A stretch of 64,000 bases of DNA, taken from the NCBI GenBank assembly GCA_030549205.1, contig JAUKTV010000010.1, positions 558,001 through 622,000 on the forward strand, in the 5' to 3' direction. The DNA comes from Apiosordaria backusii (lineage: Eukaryota; Ascomycota; Sordariomycetes; Sordariales; Lasiosphaeriaceae). Shown in pieces: positions 43,532 to 53,793 of the stretch (its first letter is position 1; each line of letters starts with the position of its first letter). A program made the position numbers and the translations under genes. The notes under the pieces are model-generated. The model did not search any database. It saw nothing but the letters and a program-made list of their open reading frames with translations, and was not told the origin of the DNA.

Positions 43532-44573
43532 CTTTTCAACGAATAACTCCGAGTTGTAGTTAGGTGAAGTTGACGCAAAGGTGAAAAAGATGCAGTCGAA
43601 GTGCTATAAATATGCAGGGACTGGGATGAAACGATCAAGCACTTGGAGGCGTTTGCATCTCGGTGCTCTTACAGGATGCAGCAAATAACCCCGCGCCCAC
43701 GTTGCTGGGTCACACTTGCAAGTTTGGCGACAGCACGAGGCGGGGTCACTGGATGAGATCGAGGTTCCAGATTCGCAGATTCGGCGCAGTTCCGGCGGTA
43801 TTAATTAGTGCCGCAATTGTGGCCATTGAGTTCTCATTTTCCAGGATTGTTCCGTCAGTCAGACAGCTCTACGGGAATAGCTAGGTACTCTCGCTCGTAT
43901 CATGACGAGCTGCAGATTCTCAGTTGCGAAGCATGTGAACGATGTTGTTCCAGCAGAGTTGGGCGGTACCGATTGATATTTCAATGAAAGCCCCAGTTCT
44001 TCGGTCATTCATGGTCGCAACATTACAAGATAGTACTTACTGGAAGTAGTGAGGTGTAAACAATACGAATGAGCACTGAGCTCTGCCTACTCCAATTCAA
44101 GCGTCGTGTAGAGGTGGGTTAGGGTTGTGACATCATCTGCAGTGGCTCGGGGAAAGACAATCCGAGGCTGCGCACAGGCCACACGGCTGACACATTCCAA
44201 GGCCGGCTGATCCTCGGCAGCTTCTCCGCAACGCCAGTTCCCCCAAAGTGGCATCGTGCCCTTGCCTTTGTCCAGGATTGACCCTCGATCGCAACATCAA
44301 CGCCCATCACGACGCGCCAATTTCATCGAATTCCGAGCACTCACCACCGAAAACCATCAAAGTACGCGTCGCACCAATCTCTTGTCTGTATGCGCAATTA
44401 CATACTTGCTTTGCCGTGGGCTTTCCGCGCGCCTTTTGGCAGTTTTGGACGTTCTTGAATCACCCATTGACTGTGCTTGGCCCCTGTCCAATAATTCGTC
44501 GCTCCACCAAAAGACAGCTCCCCATCCGCCTCCGCATTTGCGCCCGCGCCCGCGCCGATTCATAGCAGACACG
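43532..44573. other. Divergent promoter region of GAL7 and ADA2
   Basis: 1.04 kb without a recognised gene. A single GGGTTAGGGTT telomere-like box lies at about 44117-44127. Short frames here have no conserved features. Confidence 0.45.
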
Positions 44574-46274
44574 ATGGGTGTTATTCGCAAGAAAATCGCT
44601 GCCAGAGGCGGCGAGGGCGGTGTCAAATATGTTTGCGACGTTTGCTCTGCAGACATTACCTCCACTGTAAGTCATCCACTGTCATACTACCCCGCGATCA
44701 CCGACTCGAGGCGCATGTCGTCTCCTGGCCGGCGCAATTGTGGGGTTGACAACACAACAGTCGAGCACCCCCCAAGCTAACAGCTCTCCCGGCAGGTCCG
44801 GATACGATGCGCACACAGTGCTTGCAATGAGTACGATCTTTGTGTACAATGCTTTGCCAATGGCTCCTCCAGCGGTGCCCACCAGCCCGCCGCCCACCCC
44901 TTCCGAGTTATCGAACAGAATTCCTTCCCCATATTCGACCGCGAATGGGGCGCCGACGAAGAACTGTTGCTCCTTGAGGGAGCCGAGATATATGGTTTGG
45001 GGTCCTGGGCCGACATTGCCGACCACATCGGTGGTTACCGAAGTAAGGACGAGGTTCGCGATCACTATTACAAAGTATACATCGAATCCGAGAACTTTCC
45101 GCTTCCCAAACGATGCAGCCCTCACGATATGGAGCTGGCAAACGAGATATCGAGAGAGGAGTTTCAGTCTCGCAAGAAGCGTAGAATCGAGGAGCGACGA
45201 GAAGCCGCAAAGAACGCCCCGGCCCTACAACCAAAGACGAAACCGACGGCTAGTGTGCCGTCATGTCACGAAATTCAGGGGTACATGCCCGGTCGATTGG
45301 AATTCGAGACAGAATATGCCAACGAAGCGGAAGAGGCAGTACAGCTCATGCAATTTGATCCCGGTGATGGCATCAACCCACGCACCGGCGAATTGGAACC
45401 AGAGATGGAGCTCAAGCTCACAGTCATGGAGATCTACAACTGCAGGTTAACACAGAGAGCCGAACGGAAGAAGGTGATTTTTGAACACAATCTGCTGGAC
45501 TATCGGGAGAACAGCAAAATAGAAAAGAAGCGGACCAAGGAAGAGCGGGATCTGGTCAACAAGGCGAAACCGTTTGCACGCATGATGAATCGTGAGGATT
45601 TTGAGAACTTTTGTCAGGGGCTGATCGACGAACTCAACCTACGGCAAGCCATTTCCCAACTGCAAGAATGGCGAAGCATGCGCATTGGCGACCTGAAGAG
45701 CGGCGAGAAATATGAGCAGGAGAAGGCATTACGAATTCAGAAGTCGATACCCATGGGATCTATGGATCGAGACCGGCTGGCAGCAAACCAGCGCGGCAAG
45801 AACCAGCCACCACCAGAACCACCAAGCGGCGCTGCGTTGCTGGTCGCCCCAGAACTCCCCATTCGGTCGGCAGCTTCGGTTGGAGGCACAAACGGGGATG
45901 CGGCGAATGGCGGAATCAAGGCCGAAGTCAACGGGAATCATGTCAATGGAGGCAGCGTCGTGGTTGCAAACGGCACACCGACGAATCAGAAGTTTGTTGC
46001 GCAACCGATTCCAGGCATCCAGCCATTGCCCTTGTCGCAAGACAACGCTCCCGATCTCCATCTTCTGACACCCGAAGAAGCGAAGCTCTGCGAGACGCTA
46101 CGCCTGCAGCCGAAGCCGTACCTGATGATCAAAGAACAGATCTTGAAGGAGGCTGTCAAGAGCAACGGCAGCTTGAAGAAGAAGCAGGCAAAGGAAATTT
46201 GCAGGCTAGACTCACAAAAAGGGGGTCGGATTTTCGATTTCATGGTGAATGCTGGATGGGTAGTCAAGGCTTGA
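44574..46274 (+). CDS. ADA2: Transcriptional adaptor ADA2 (SAGA/HAT module)
   Basis: Subunit that stimulates the Gcn5 histone acetyltransferase in SAGA/ADA complexes. Exons 44574-44666 and 44796-46274 (phase 0) give 523 aa; the intron is 129 nt, GTAAGT...GGCAG. The ZZ zinc finger spans the intron (KYVCDVCSADITST, then RCAHSACNEYDLCVQCF, HPFRVIEQNSFPIF). The SANT domain is WGADEELLLLEGAEIYGLGS...DHYYKVYI. Conserved ADA2 blocks are GYMPGRLEFETEYANEAEEA and LKLTVMEIYNCRLTQRAERK. The SWIRM domain ends the protein (LCETLRLQPKPYLMIKEQIL, FDFMVNAGWV). A Gly/Asn-rich linker precedes SWIRM. Complete and intact. Confidence 0.96.
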
Positions 46275-46953
46275 CATCGGCGGTTTTGACGATTGTATAT
46301 TGACGAAGTTATCCTTCTTGTTTCTCTTTTGTCGCTTTTCTGGCGTTTTTGGTTACTAGCGGGATACCACATTGGGAGGGCAACGCGTTTTGGGCCGGAT
46401 TGTCAGGTTCTTTTTTGTATTCTACGTGATGTGCCACACGAGCGGCATAGAATTTGAAGATATTGTTATCATCTTGCATTTTTTTGGGTTTTGGTATCGT
46501 GCTTCAGTGATGGGTAGGGTGTGTGGGTGAATGGGTTCTGACGGCATGTGGCCAAGCCTTACCTTTTGTTCCTCTTCGGACCAACTCGCTCCCGCCCGAC
46601 GCGACACCTTCGGGGAGCAGCAGTGGATGGATGGATGGTCACGCATTTGGTGAGGGGCAATGTCATTGGTCGAGGGGGGTGTAAGTGGTCATCCTCGGGG
46701 TACTTAAGGCATCTCCTTTTCTTTCTCCTGCTTTTCCTTTTTTTCCTCTTTCGTCTGTCGCCGATCGTGTGCGTGGTTCCCTCGAGCTCACCTCTCCGGT
46801 CGCACGCAGGTGTCTTTCTTCCCCGCTTTCTTGTCTCCTTCATTGCTTGCTCTTGTCATCTCACCCCCTCTTCATCTTGTGTGCATTGCCTCGAATTGTC
46901 ATAGTCGCTCTCCCAAGTTTTTTGCCGTTGTCGCTGCCGTCAAACAAGACAAA
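46275..46953. other. Intergenic region
   Basis: 3' flank of ADA2 and promoter of the SDR gene. Pyrimidine-rich T/C tracts lie upstream of the SDR start (about 46700-46900), as often seen before fungal transcription starts. No other feature. Confidence 0.5.
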
Positions 46954-48135
46954 ATGGTGGACCATTCCAAGAACACTGTTTACTTGATCACCGGGGCGAA
47001 TAGGGGTATTTACTTGCCCCTTTTTTGTTACTCAACGCTGCCATCTTGGCGGCCCAACCCCACATTTCCCTTCCCACCTCGCCATCTGTCTTTACCATCT
47101 ATCACTTATACTATCTTCACCATCTATAACCTATTCTGTCTTGACGATTACCCGTCCTTCCCTTCCCTACTTACCCTCCCCTTTTTTCTCTGATACTAAC
47201 CACCTTTTACCCTGGATAGGTATCGGCCTAGCCCTCGTATCCCGCCTCTCAACCCGCCCCTCCACCACCGTCATAGCAACTACCCGCGCCTTCACTACCC
47301 TCTCCCCATTCGACTCCATCACCCCCACCCATCCAGCACTGCCATCCCCACCCTCCTCGACGACACCAAACCCGACATCTCCTCTTCCACTCTACCCACC
47401 CGTCTCAAATCAGCAGGCGTCAGCCACATCAACGTCGTCATCGCCAACGCTGGCACCGCTACCAACGGGTTCAAGTCTGTTTTTGACACTTCTGAGGAGG
47501 ACTATAGGAATGACTTTGAGGTGAATACCCTCGGTCCGATCAGATTGTTTAAAGCGGTGTGGGGGTTCCTCGAGGAGGGGGGGAGGGGCAAAGGGGGGAA
47601 GTTTGTTGTTGTTGGGAGTTCGGTGGGGAGTATAGGGGGACTGGCGACACCGGAGGGGGAGGTGGAGGGGGGGATGTTGGTTTGTGGGAGCTATGGGGTG
47701 AGTAAAGCTGGGGTGCAGTGGTGGGTTGTGAAGTTGAGGGCGGAGTTGAAGGTGAGGTATGCGCAGCAGGGGGGTGGTGAGGAGGGAGAGGGGAAGGGAC
47801 AGGTGGTTGTGGGGGTTGTTCATCCTGGGTGAGTTCCCCTTCCTGTACTTGACAGCGACAAGCTAAGAGAGGGGGTAAGGGATTGATGATGCTAACGGGT
47901 GATAGATGGGTGAAAACGGATATGGGGCAGGGACTGGCGGATGCGGTTGGGTTTGAGGCTGGCCCACCGTTGAGTGTTGATGAGAGTGCACAGGGGGTGA
48001 TCGAACAGGTAAGCTACCTATGCTGGATTTGGTCAATAGGATAGGGAATAGCTGATAGGGAAACAGATTGACAAGTTGACGATGGAGAACTCGGGACAGT
48101 TTTGGAGATGGGATGGGGGTGTTCTGCCATGGTAA
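46954..48135 (+). pseudogene. Short-chain dehydrogenase (SDR) with apparent frameshift
   Basis: NAD(P)-dependent SDR of the ketoreductase type. Exons 46954-47005, 47220-47828, 47906-48008 and 48067-48135 have consistent GT-AG borders. They read ITGANRG-IGLALVSRL (cofactor motif), INVVIANAG (NNAG-type), FVVVGSSVGSIGG (catalytic Ser), SYGVSKAG (catalytic YxxxK) and HPGWVKTDMG. Within exon 2 the frame of STTVIATTR must change by one base, between about 47325 and 47345, to reach TLLDDTKPDISSSTLPTRLK and the NAG motif. No intron resolves this. Either a one-base deletion has inactivated the gene or the assembly has an error. Everything else, including the active site, is preserved, so inactivation would be recent. 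Confidence 0.6.
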
Positions 48136-50231
48136 GTTAGAGATGTATTTCGTTGAAGACGGCAGACGAATTTCTTTGTAGCGTCTATACAGATCATGTT
48201 TTGCATGAAATATCACGGCTATACAATTCTGTTTCCTTAGGAATAGAACCACAAATACGTCGTTTCTCGGGACAAGATCAACGCATGATTCTTGGCATCA
48301 AGATCTCCAGTTACCAGACTTGAGACGAACGAAATTCCCCGGATTGACAGCATTACCAGTGTGTTTTATGCTGATCATAGAATGCATGCTCCCGGTACAG
48401 ATGCCATACTTGAGGCTGTCGACAATTGTGTGGGTGTTGGAGATAACGTGGAAATAATCGTGAGCGCTTGGTGTCGTGCTTGGGCGACTGTTGAGACTCT
48501 TGGTCTCTCGTCAGGGGTTCAGGGGTAATACACTAACAAATCCAAGCGAAAACTGCGCGTAATCTTGTTAGTGCCGATGCCCACCGTTCAAACAACCTCT
48601 GTTGCATATGGGAATGTCCAACGCTCGACTTCGGCTTGTTGGCCAGAATGATAAGCTGTTGGTGACCTGAAGCGAGTATGCAGACCTGAAGTGTTGGTGT
48701 CGGTGCTCGGTCTGCAGCACTTTACCCGGTGTGCACTAACAACCCGTGTCCGACAGACATGAGTTTATCCAGATCCCGACTTGAGCTTCATGAACTTATC
48801 GGGCATATTCTCCGGGGCACTCGGTGCGAACATCAGACGAAAAAAGACCCGGCCGACGTTGGACCTTGAATGCGAATTGCCAACGGGACTTGAAGTAAAC
48901 GGTCAAACGGTGCACCAGGCCCGGATCAAAAGCTTGTCAACGGTGCGACCCAACGATTGGCAAGCCGTCAATTGGAAGATCAATTACTGTGCATGTGGGA
49001 GAAACCAGGTCTCACATCCAAGACCCGCCACCCTATCAATCTTGGGAGATCTGCGCACGTTCCGTGTCCCAATTGACATCATCACTACCTTCTTGCGAGG
49101 CGCGCTCAGGGTCGTATGGCGGTTAGCCACTTATGACACTGACTGACAGTTTGAAGCAGGGCAACACAATGACGACGACCCTTTGCGCAGCTGCACGGCC
49201 GAGGGGGGCATCTGGATGCGAGACTAGAGGTGGGGGTTGAGACCTGATGATACGCCTATCGCTAGATGCAGATGCAGCTGCTACTGCAGAGGAGCTGAAG
49301 AGTGGAGTGAAGTCATGGAGCTATGGGCGGGATACACTAGGTGGGGAGGACAGGAGGGGAAGAGAAGAGAGAAAGAAAGAAAGAGGCGAATAGAAACAAT
49401 AGCCAGAAGAGAAAACACGACGGCTTCAAGATATCCGCAGCTTATGGACACGAAGATGGACAAGTTTCAAGACGGCGCTGGGCGAACACAATTGAACCCC
49501 CGTTTCCGCATGCCCAAGACGAAGCGAACCCCACAGTCTTGGACGAGTAGGGCCGGGGGGCGTTAACGGTTACCGGGCCAGAACCCAGTGGCGCTGAAAA
49601 TCCCACCAAGTCCCCAAACCCCAGTCTGCTGCACCTGCCCCATGTGTTGCAAGCAAGTTTTTGCGCCGGTGTCTCTTGTGCGTCTCTTGTGCGTCTCTTG
49701 TGCGTCTCTTGTGCGTCTCTGGGCGTGTTCTCGATGTTCTGCATTTTTCGCAGTTTTTTCCCCATCTTTTCAGCAGCTTTTCTCAGTTCCTGAGCTGCTG
49801 TTTTTTGGTGGAGAGCTCCATCTTACACCCCCTGTCGACAAGGTCGTCGTCATTGCACCAGCAACAAGGAGACTCGACCAGACAGCGCGATATTGCCTGC
49901 TCTCGCACAACAAACGTCTCAACCTGTTCCCACACCTCGAATCATCCCTACGAACACCTCACTTGGCTTGAGACGCCGCGCCGAGTTCTAGACCTTTGCT
50001 GCCAATTGTTTGTTACCCAGAAATATACCCAGCAAATACGAATAGTTCATGCCGCTTCCTCCATCGCACCTGATAGCACAAACCACCTTTTCGAAACCTC
50101 TCTTCCAACCATAATATCTGCCGCCCCAGAAACTGCTTGAGAGGCCGGCAATAGAAGAACCCTCGGTATCCGAAGCAGGTCAGCGACGGCCTCGTCGTCG
50201 CTTGCGCTGAAGCACCAGCGCAACCCACACC
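48136..50231. other. Long gene-poor region with 11-bp tandem repeats
   Basis: About 2.1 kb without a recognised gene. Open frames of up to 159 codons occur near 49588-50140 but have low-complexity or unremarkable translations. The 11-bp repeat at 49671-49720 is listed separately. The last few hundred bases are probably the promoter and leader of the NIPA gene. Confidence 0.45.
49671..49720 (+). repeat. 11-bp tandem repeat, 4.5 copies
   Basis: The unit GTCTCTTGTGC is repeated four times exactly from 49671, followed by the partial unit GTCTCT. A minisatellite of this kind is prone to copy-number change. Confidence 0.9.
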
Positions 50232-52723
50232 ATGGACCATGCAGCCCAGGCCCTCGACGATGTGCACCAACTCTACGTCCGCGCCGGCGGCGGCGGAACC
50301 CCCTCGGCCGACAGACCCCCGGTCTTCAAAGCAATCGGCATAGGCCTCGCTATCGGCTCCGGCGCCTTCATCGGAACCTCCTTCGTGCTCAAAAAGGTTG
50401 GCCTGCTCCGCGCAAACGAAAAGTACAACGAGGTCGCCGGCGAAGGATACGGATACCTGAAGAATTTCTACTGGTGGGCGGGCATGATCCTGATGATCTT
50501 GGGCGAGGGACTCAATTTCGCTGCGTACGCTTTCACCGACGCCATTCTGGTCACGCCTCTGGGAGCCCTGTCGGTTGTTATCACCACCGTCTTGTCGGCC
50601 ATCTTTCTGAAGGAGCGGTTGAGCATGGTCGGCAAGGTTGCTTGTTTTCTGTGTATTGTCGGGTCCGTGGTTATCGTCATGAATGCGCCACAGACTTCGG
50701 CCGTTAAGGACATCCATGATATGCAGAATTTCGTTGTCCATCCGCTGTTTTTGAGCTACGCGGGCGTTGTCATTGTCGGTTGCGCTATTGTCGCATTCTG
50801 GCTGGGGCCAAAGTATGGCGCAACGAATATGATGGTGTACATTTCCATCTGCAGTTGGATCGGTGGACTGAGCGTTGTGGCGACACAAGGACTGGGAGCT
50901 GCCATTATTGCCCAGGCCGGAGGGAAGCCTCAGTTCAACCAGTGGTTTTTGTATGTGCTGCTGGTTTTCGTTATTGCGACGCTACTGACCGAGATTATTT
51001 ACCTCAATGTGAGTGCCCTTATACACCCTTTTCTATTCCCAGCTCCGACGGAGGCTTCAAGGATTCAAAGGATTGCTTGAAGCCACTTTTGACACATGAA
51101 CCAACGGGAGTTTGACACCTCATGCAGAAAGCGCTCAATTTGTTCAACGCCGCATTGGTTACACCCACCTACTATGTCTACTTCACCAGCACCACTATCA
51201 TTACCTCAGCCATTCTCTTCAGAGGCTTCAAAGGCACACCGACATCCATTATCACTGTGGTGATGGGATTCTTTGTCATCTGCTCTGGCGTTGTTCTCCT
51301 GCAGCTGTCCAAGTCAGCCAAAGATGTTCCAGACACCGCCGTGTTTGCCGGCGACCTTGACCAGATCCAGACCATTGCCGAACAACCGCAGCCCGAAACC
51401 GAGCCCAAGGCCGATGCCATCAGAGGCACAGCCGCCATTGTCAGGCGTCTCTCAGCCGCAAGACAGAAGATGGAAATGGAGGAACTTAAACGCTTGCACG
51501 AGGAGAAACTCCAGGAGAGCCTTGCGCCTGTCAGCGAAAACGGAGCACCTCTCTACGAATGGGACGGCCTCAGAAGAAGACGAACCGGAACCTTCAGCAG
51601 CCACCGCACCCGCCCCCCCACTGGCATGGGCGCCTCCCCTGCGCCGCCCCCCTCAGGCCCATTCCTCGCCCCTCCAACTCCCCATCCACCGCTTGGGTGG
51701 TCTCACTTCCCCACCGAGGAGGAGCTTGCCGAGGCTACTAGGCCAGTATCGCCTGCCCTCTCTAGCATAATGGGCACGATCCGCAGCCGCGCCCGCTCAG
51801 TCCTCCTCCCTGGCCATCCCGACTACAGACCCAACAACTCTTCCACGACCAAAGTCCAAAGCCCATTGCACCCCGTCCAGTTGACCTCCATAGCAGTGCC
51901 AGGTCAGGACAACCCCACCTCTTCCAACCCTTCTAGCGATCTTTTACATCCCGGTGGGACGAGACAAGCAAGAGCAGGAACAACAGCTAGCGCCTCGAGT
52001 TCCAAACGGCGGGTCCAGTTCCCAGAGTATACCGAACCCGATCACCCCGCTTCATCTCCCCCAACTCCACCACCTCATTCCGCCAGGAGACAGTTTAGTT
52101 TCCAAAACATCTTTAAACGAACCCAATCCCCATCTATAGACGGCACCTTGGAAAGCGGGCACCAGCAAAGAGGGGGGCTATCCTCCCGGGGATACTCCTC
52201 CCCTCAAGTGCGAATCACGGGCGCGACAGAGGAGGAAAGGTTAGGGTTGGTTAAGCCCCACCCTCTAGCCGCCAAGTCGATGCCCACATTGCAGATACAG
52301 AGATTCTCTGAGGAGGAAGAGGAGGAGGAAGACAGCGAGGATGAGCACCACCAGGAGAAGAGGCCGTTTGTGGATACGAGCGAGAAGAAGACGAGGGAGT
52401 ATGGGCATAGTATTACGCAGGGGTATAATACTTCTCCGCCGAGGAAAAAGACGGAGAAGGATGCGGAAAAGGACGAGTTGAAGGCTTATGAGGAACGGAG
52501 GCAGAGGTTTAAGGAGAGGAGGAGTATGGAGGGGGAGAGGCCGAGGGAGAGGGAAAGGAGTGGGAGTGGGGGGAGCAGTGGGAGTGGGAGTGGGAGTGGG
52601 AGCGGGAGTGGGAGCGGATCAGGGGGGAGAAGGGGTGGAAGGGGGAGGAAAGACAGTAAGCCGCCGCCGCCGCCAATGCATAAGAGGACTGGGACGGGGG
52701 GTGGGAATGGGGAGTTTATTTGA
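50232..52723 (+). CDS. NIPA-type magnesium transporter with long disordered tail
   Basis: Membrane transporter of the NIPA (DUF803) family, proposed to carry Mg2+ and related divalent ions. Exons 50232-51008 and 51128-52723 (phase 0, 119-nt intron GTGAGT...TGCAG) give 790 aa. The transporter core is residues about 30-320 with nine membrane segments: FIGTSFVLKKVGLLRA, YLKNFYWWAGMILMILGEGL, NFAAYAFTDAILVTPLGALS (a family signature), FLKERLSMVGKVACFLCIVG, and NLFNAALVTPTYYVYFTSTT after the intron. A cytosolic tail of about 450 residues follows, Ser/Pro-rich, with acidic runs, a charged helix, and a (Gly-Ser)n repeat near 52560-52620. Such tails occur in filamentous fungi. The domain is complete; ion specificity is inferred from the family. 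Confidence 0.92.
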
Positions 52724-52881
52724 GCTGTTTGTTGTTGTTTGAGCGACTTTTGTGTTTGGTGCTTGGTGGTGATACCCATCAGGTATATATACTGGATGAT
52801 GATGGAGGAGGAGGAGGAGGAGGGATGAACACATCACAGCAGCAACAACAACGAACGACGACGTCATGATTATGCACCCTC

Positions 52882-52902
52882 TTTTTTTTTTTTTTTTTTT
52901 TT
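52882..52902 (+). repeat. Poly-T tract (21 T)
   Basis: Uninterrupted run of 21 T in the intergenic region. Simple homopolymer with no element structure around it. Confidence 0.9.
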
Positions 52903-53270
52903 AACTGGGTGGTTGGGGGTTTTGTTTGCACAACAACGGACAGAAACAAACCCGCCTGCACAAAAAGAAACAGTACATATGGGAAACCTTTTTTGTGTAG
53001 GTGGTGGGTGGCAGGAGCAGGGCAAGGGAGGGAAAGTTTGGGTATCAAAATCGGCGGTCGGGGGGGCAGTTTGGAAGCAAAGCAAGCAATGCATAAGCAT
53101 AAACATAATGCGTTTTTTGTTTCGTTGTCGTGGGGCAGCACTCCAGGGAAATGTAGGATAGAGAGAGATGATGGTAGGATAGACCAGCTCCTTTTGCTGT
53201 TGTGTTTTGTTGTTTTCTGGCGGTAACGACAGGAGGTACGAGTTGGCTATAAACAAAGAGTAATAATGAA

Positions 53271-53294
53271 CAAACAAACAAACAAACAAACAAA
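53271..53294 (+). repeat. (CAAA)6 microsatellite
   Basis: Six perfect CAAA units in the convergent intergenic region. Confidence 0.9.
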
Positions 53295-53716
53295 TCAAGA
53301 ACCTATAAACAAATAATGTTCCCGAATTTGAAGCGCTGAAATGACTGTCAAGAAAAGAATATGGGGTTGTGAATATGTCAAGTATAAACCCGCGTATTTC
53401 ATCGCTGCTTCTGTTCCAAAATCGTCGCCCAAGATTCCATCATTGTCACCAAACAGAGAGAAGATCACTGGCCCGTCAGCATCTACCCAGCCAGCAACCA
53501 CTGCAGAAGAGCTGGGAAAAGAAAACTCGGCTGTCGTGTTGTGATGGCGAGAGAGATGATAAAGGGTGGGTGACCCTCTCTCTTTCCTCCTCTTTTTCTC
53601 ATCGTCATCGTATATATACCCCAAAATCTCTTCCAATATCCTACCAAATACCAACACCATATTTAAAGTTTGAGAATGGATGAAGCGCGCTGCCACCGAC
53701 AAGTGAGCTACGCATG

Positions 53717-53793
53717 ATCATCACCAAATAATCCTCTCGAAATGTTTCGGGTTAGGGTTAGGTAGGGTTAGGATTATCATCACCAAATAATCC
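53717..53793 (+). repeat. Interstitial telomeric repeat flanked by an 18-bp direct duplication
   Basis: The sequence ATCATCACCAAATAATCC occurs at 53717-53734 and again at 53776-53793 (22 bp with one mismatch if extended to the right). Between them lies GGGTTAGGGTTAGG, TA, GGGTTAGG (53749-53772), i.e. about four TTAGGG telomere units, one shortened. The filler CGAAATGTTTCG can fold on itself. The right copy is part of the EXO5-like coding sequence and the stop codon of that gene lies inside the telomere units. The arrangement resembles telomere-repeat capture at a staggered double-strand break. Confidence 0.85.

Larger units (their letters stand above)
52724..53716. other. Intergenic region with simple repeats
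   Basis: 3' flank of the NIPA gene and 3' flank of the EXO5-like gene (convergent). Contains GGA-rich and poly-T tracts and a (CAAA)6 run, listed separately. No gene recognised. Confidence 0.5.

Noticed and set aside
44256..44780. Plus-strand frame across the ADA2 start
   Set aside because: Overlaps ADA2 exon 1 in another frame; ADA2 exon structure explains the region.
50013..50888. 291-codon minus-strand frame opposite the NIPA gene
   Set aside because: Antisense shadow of the transporter core.
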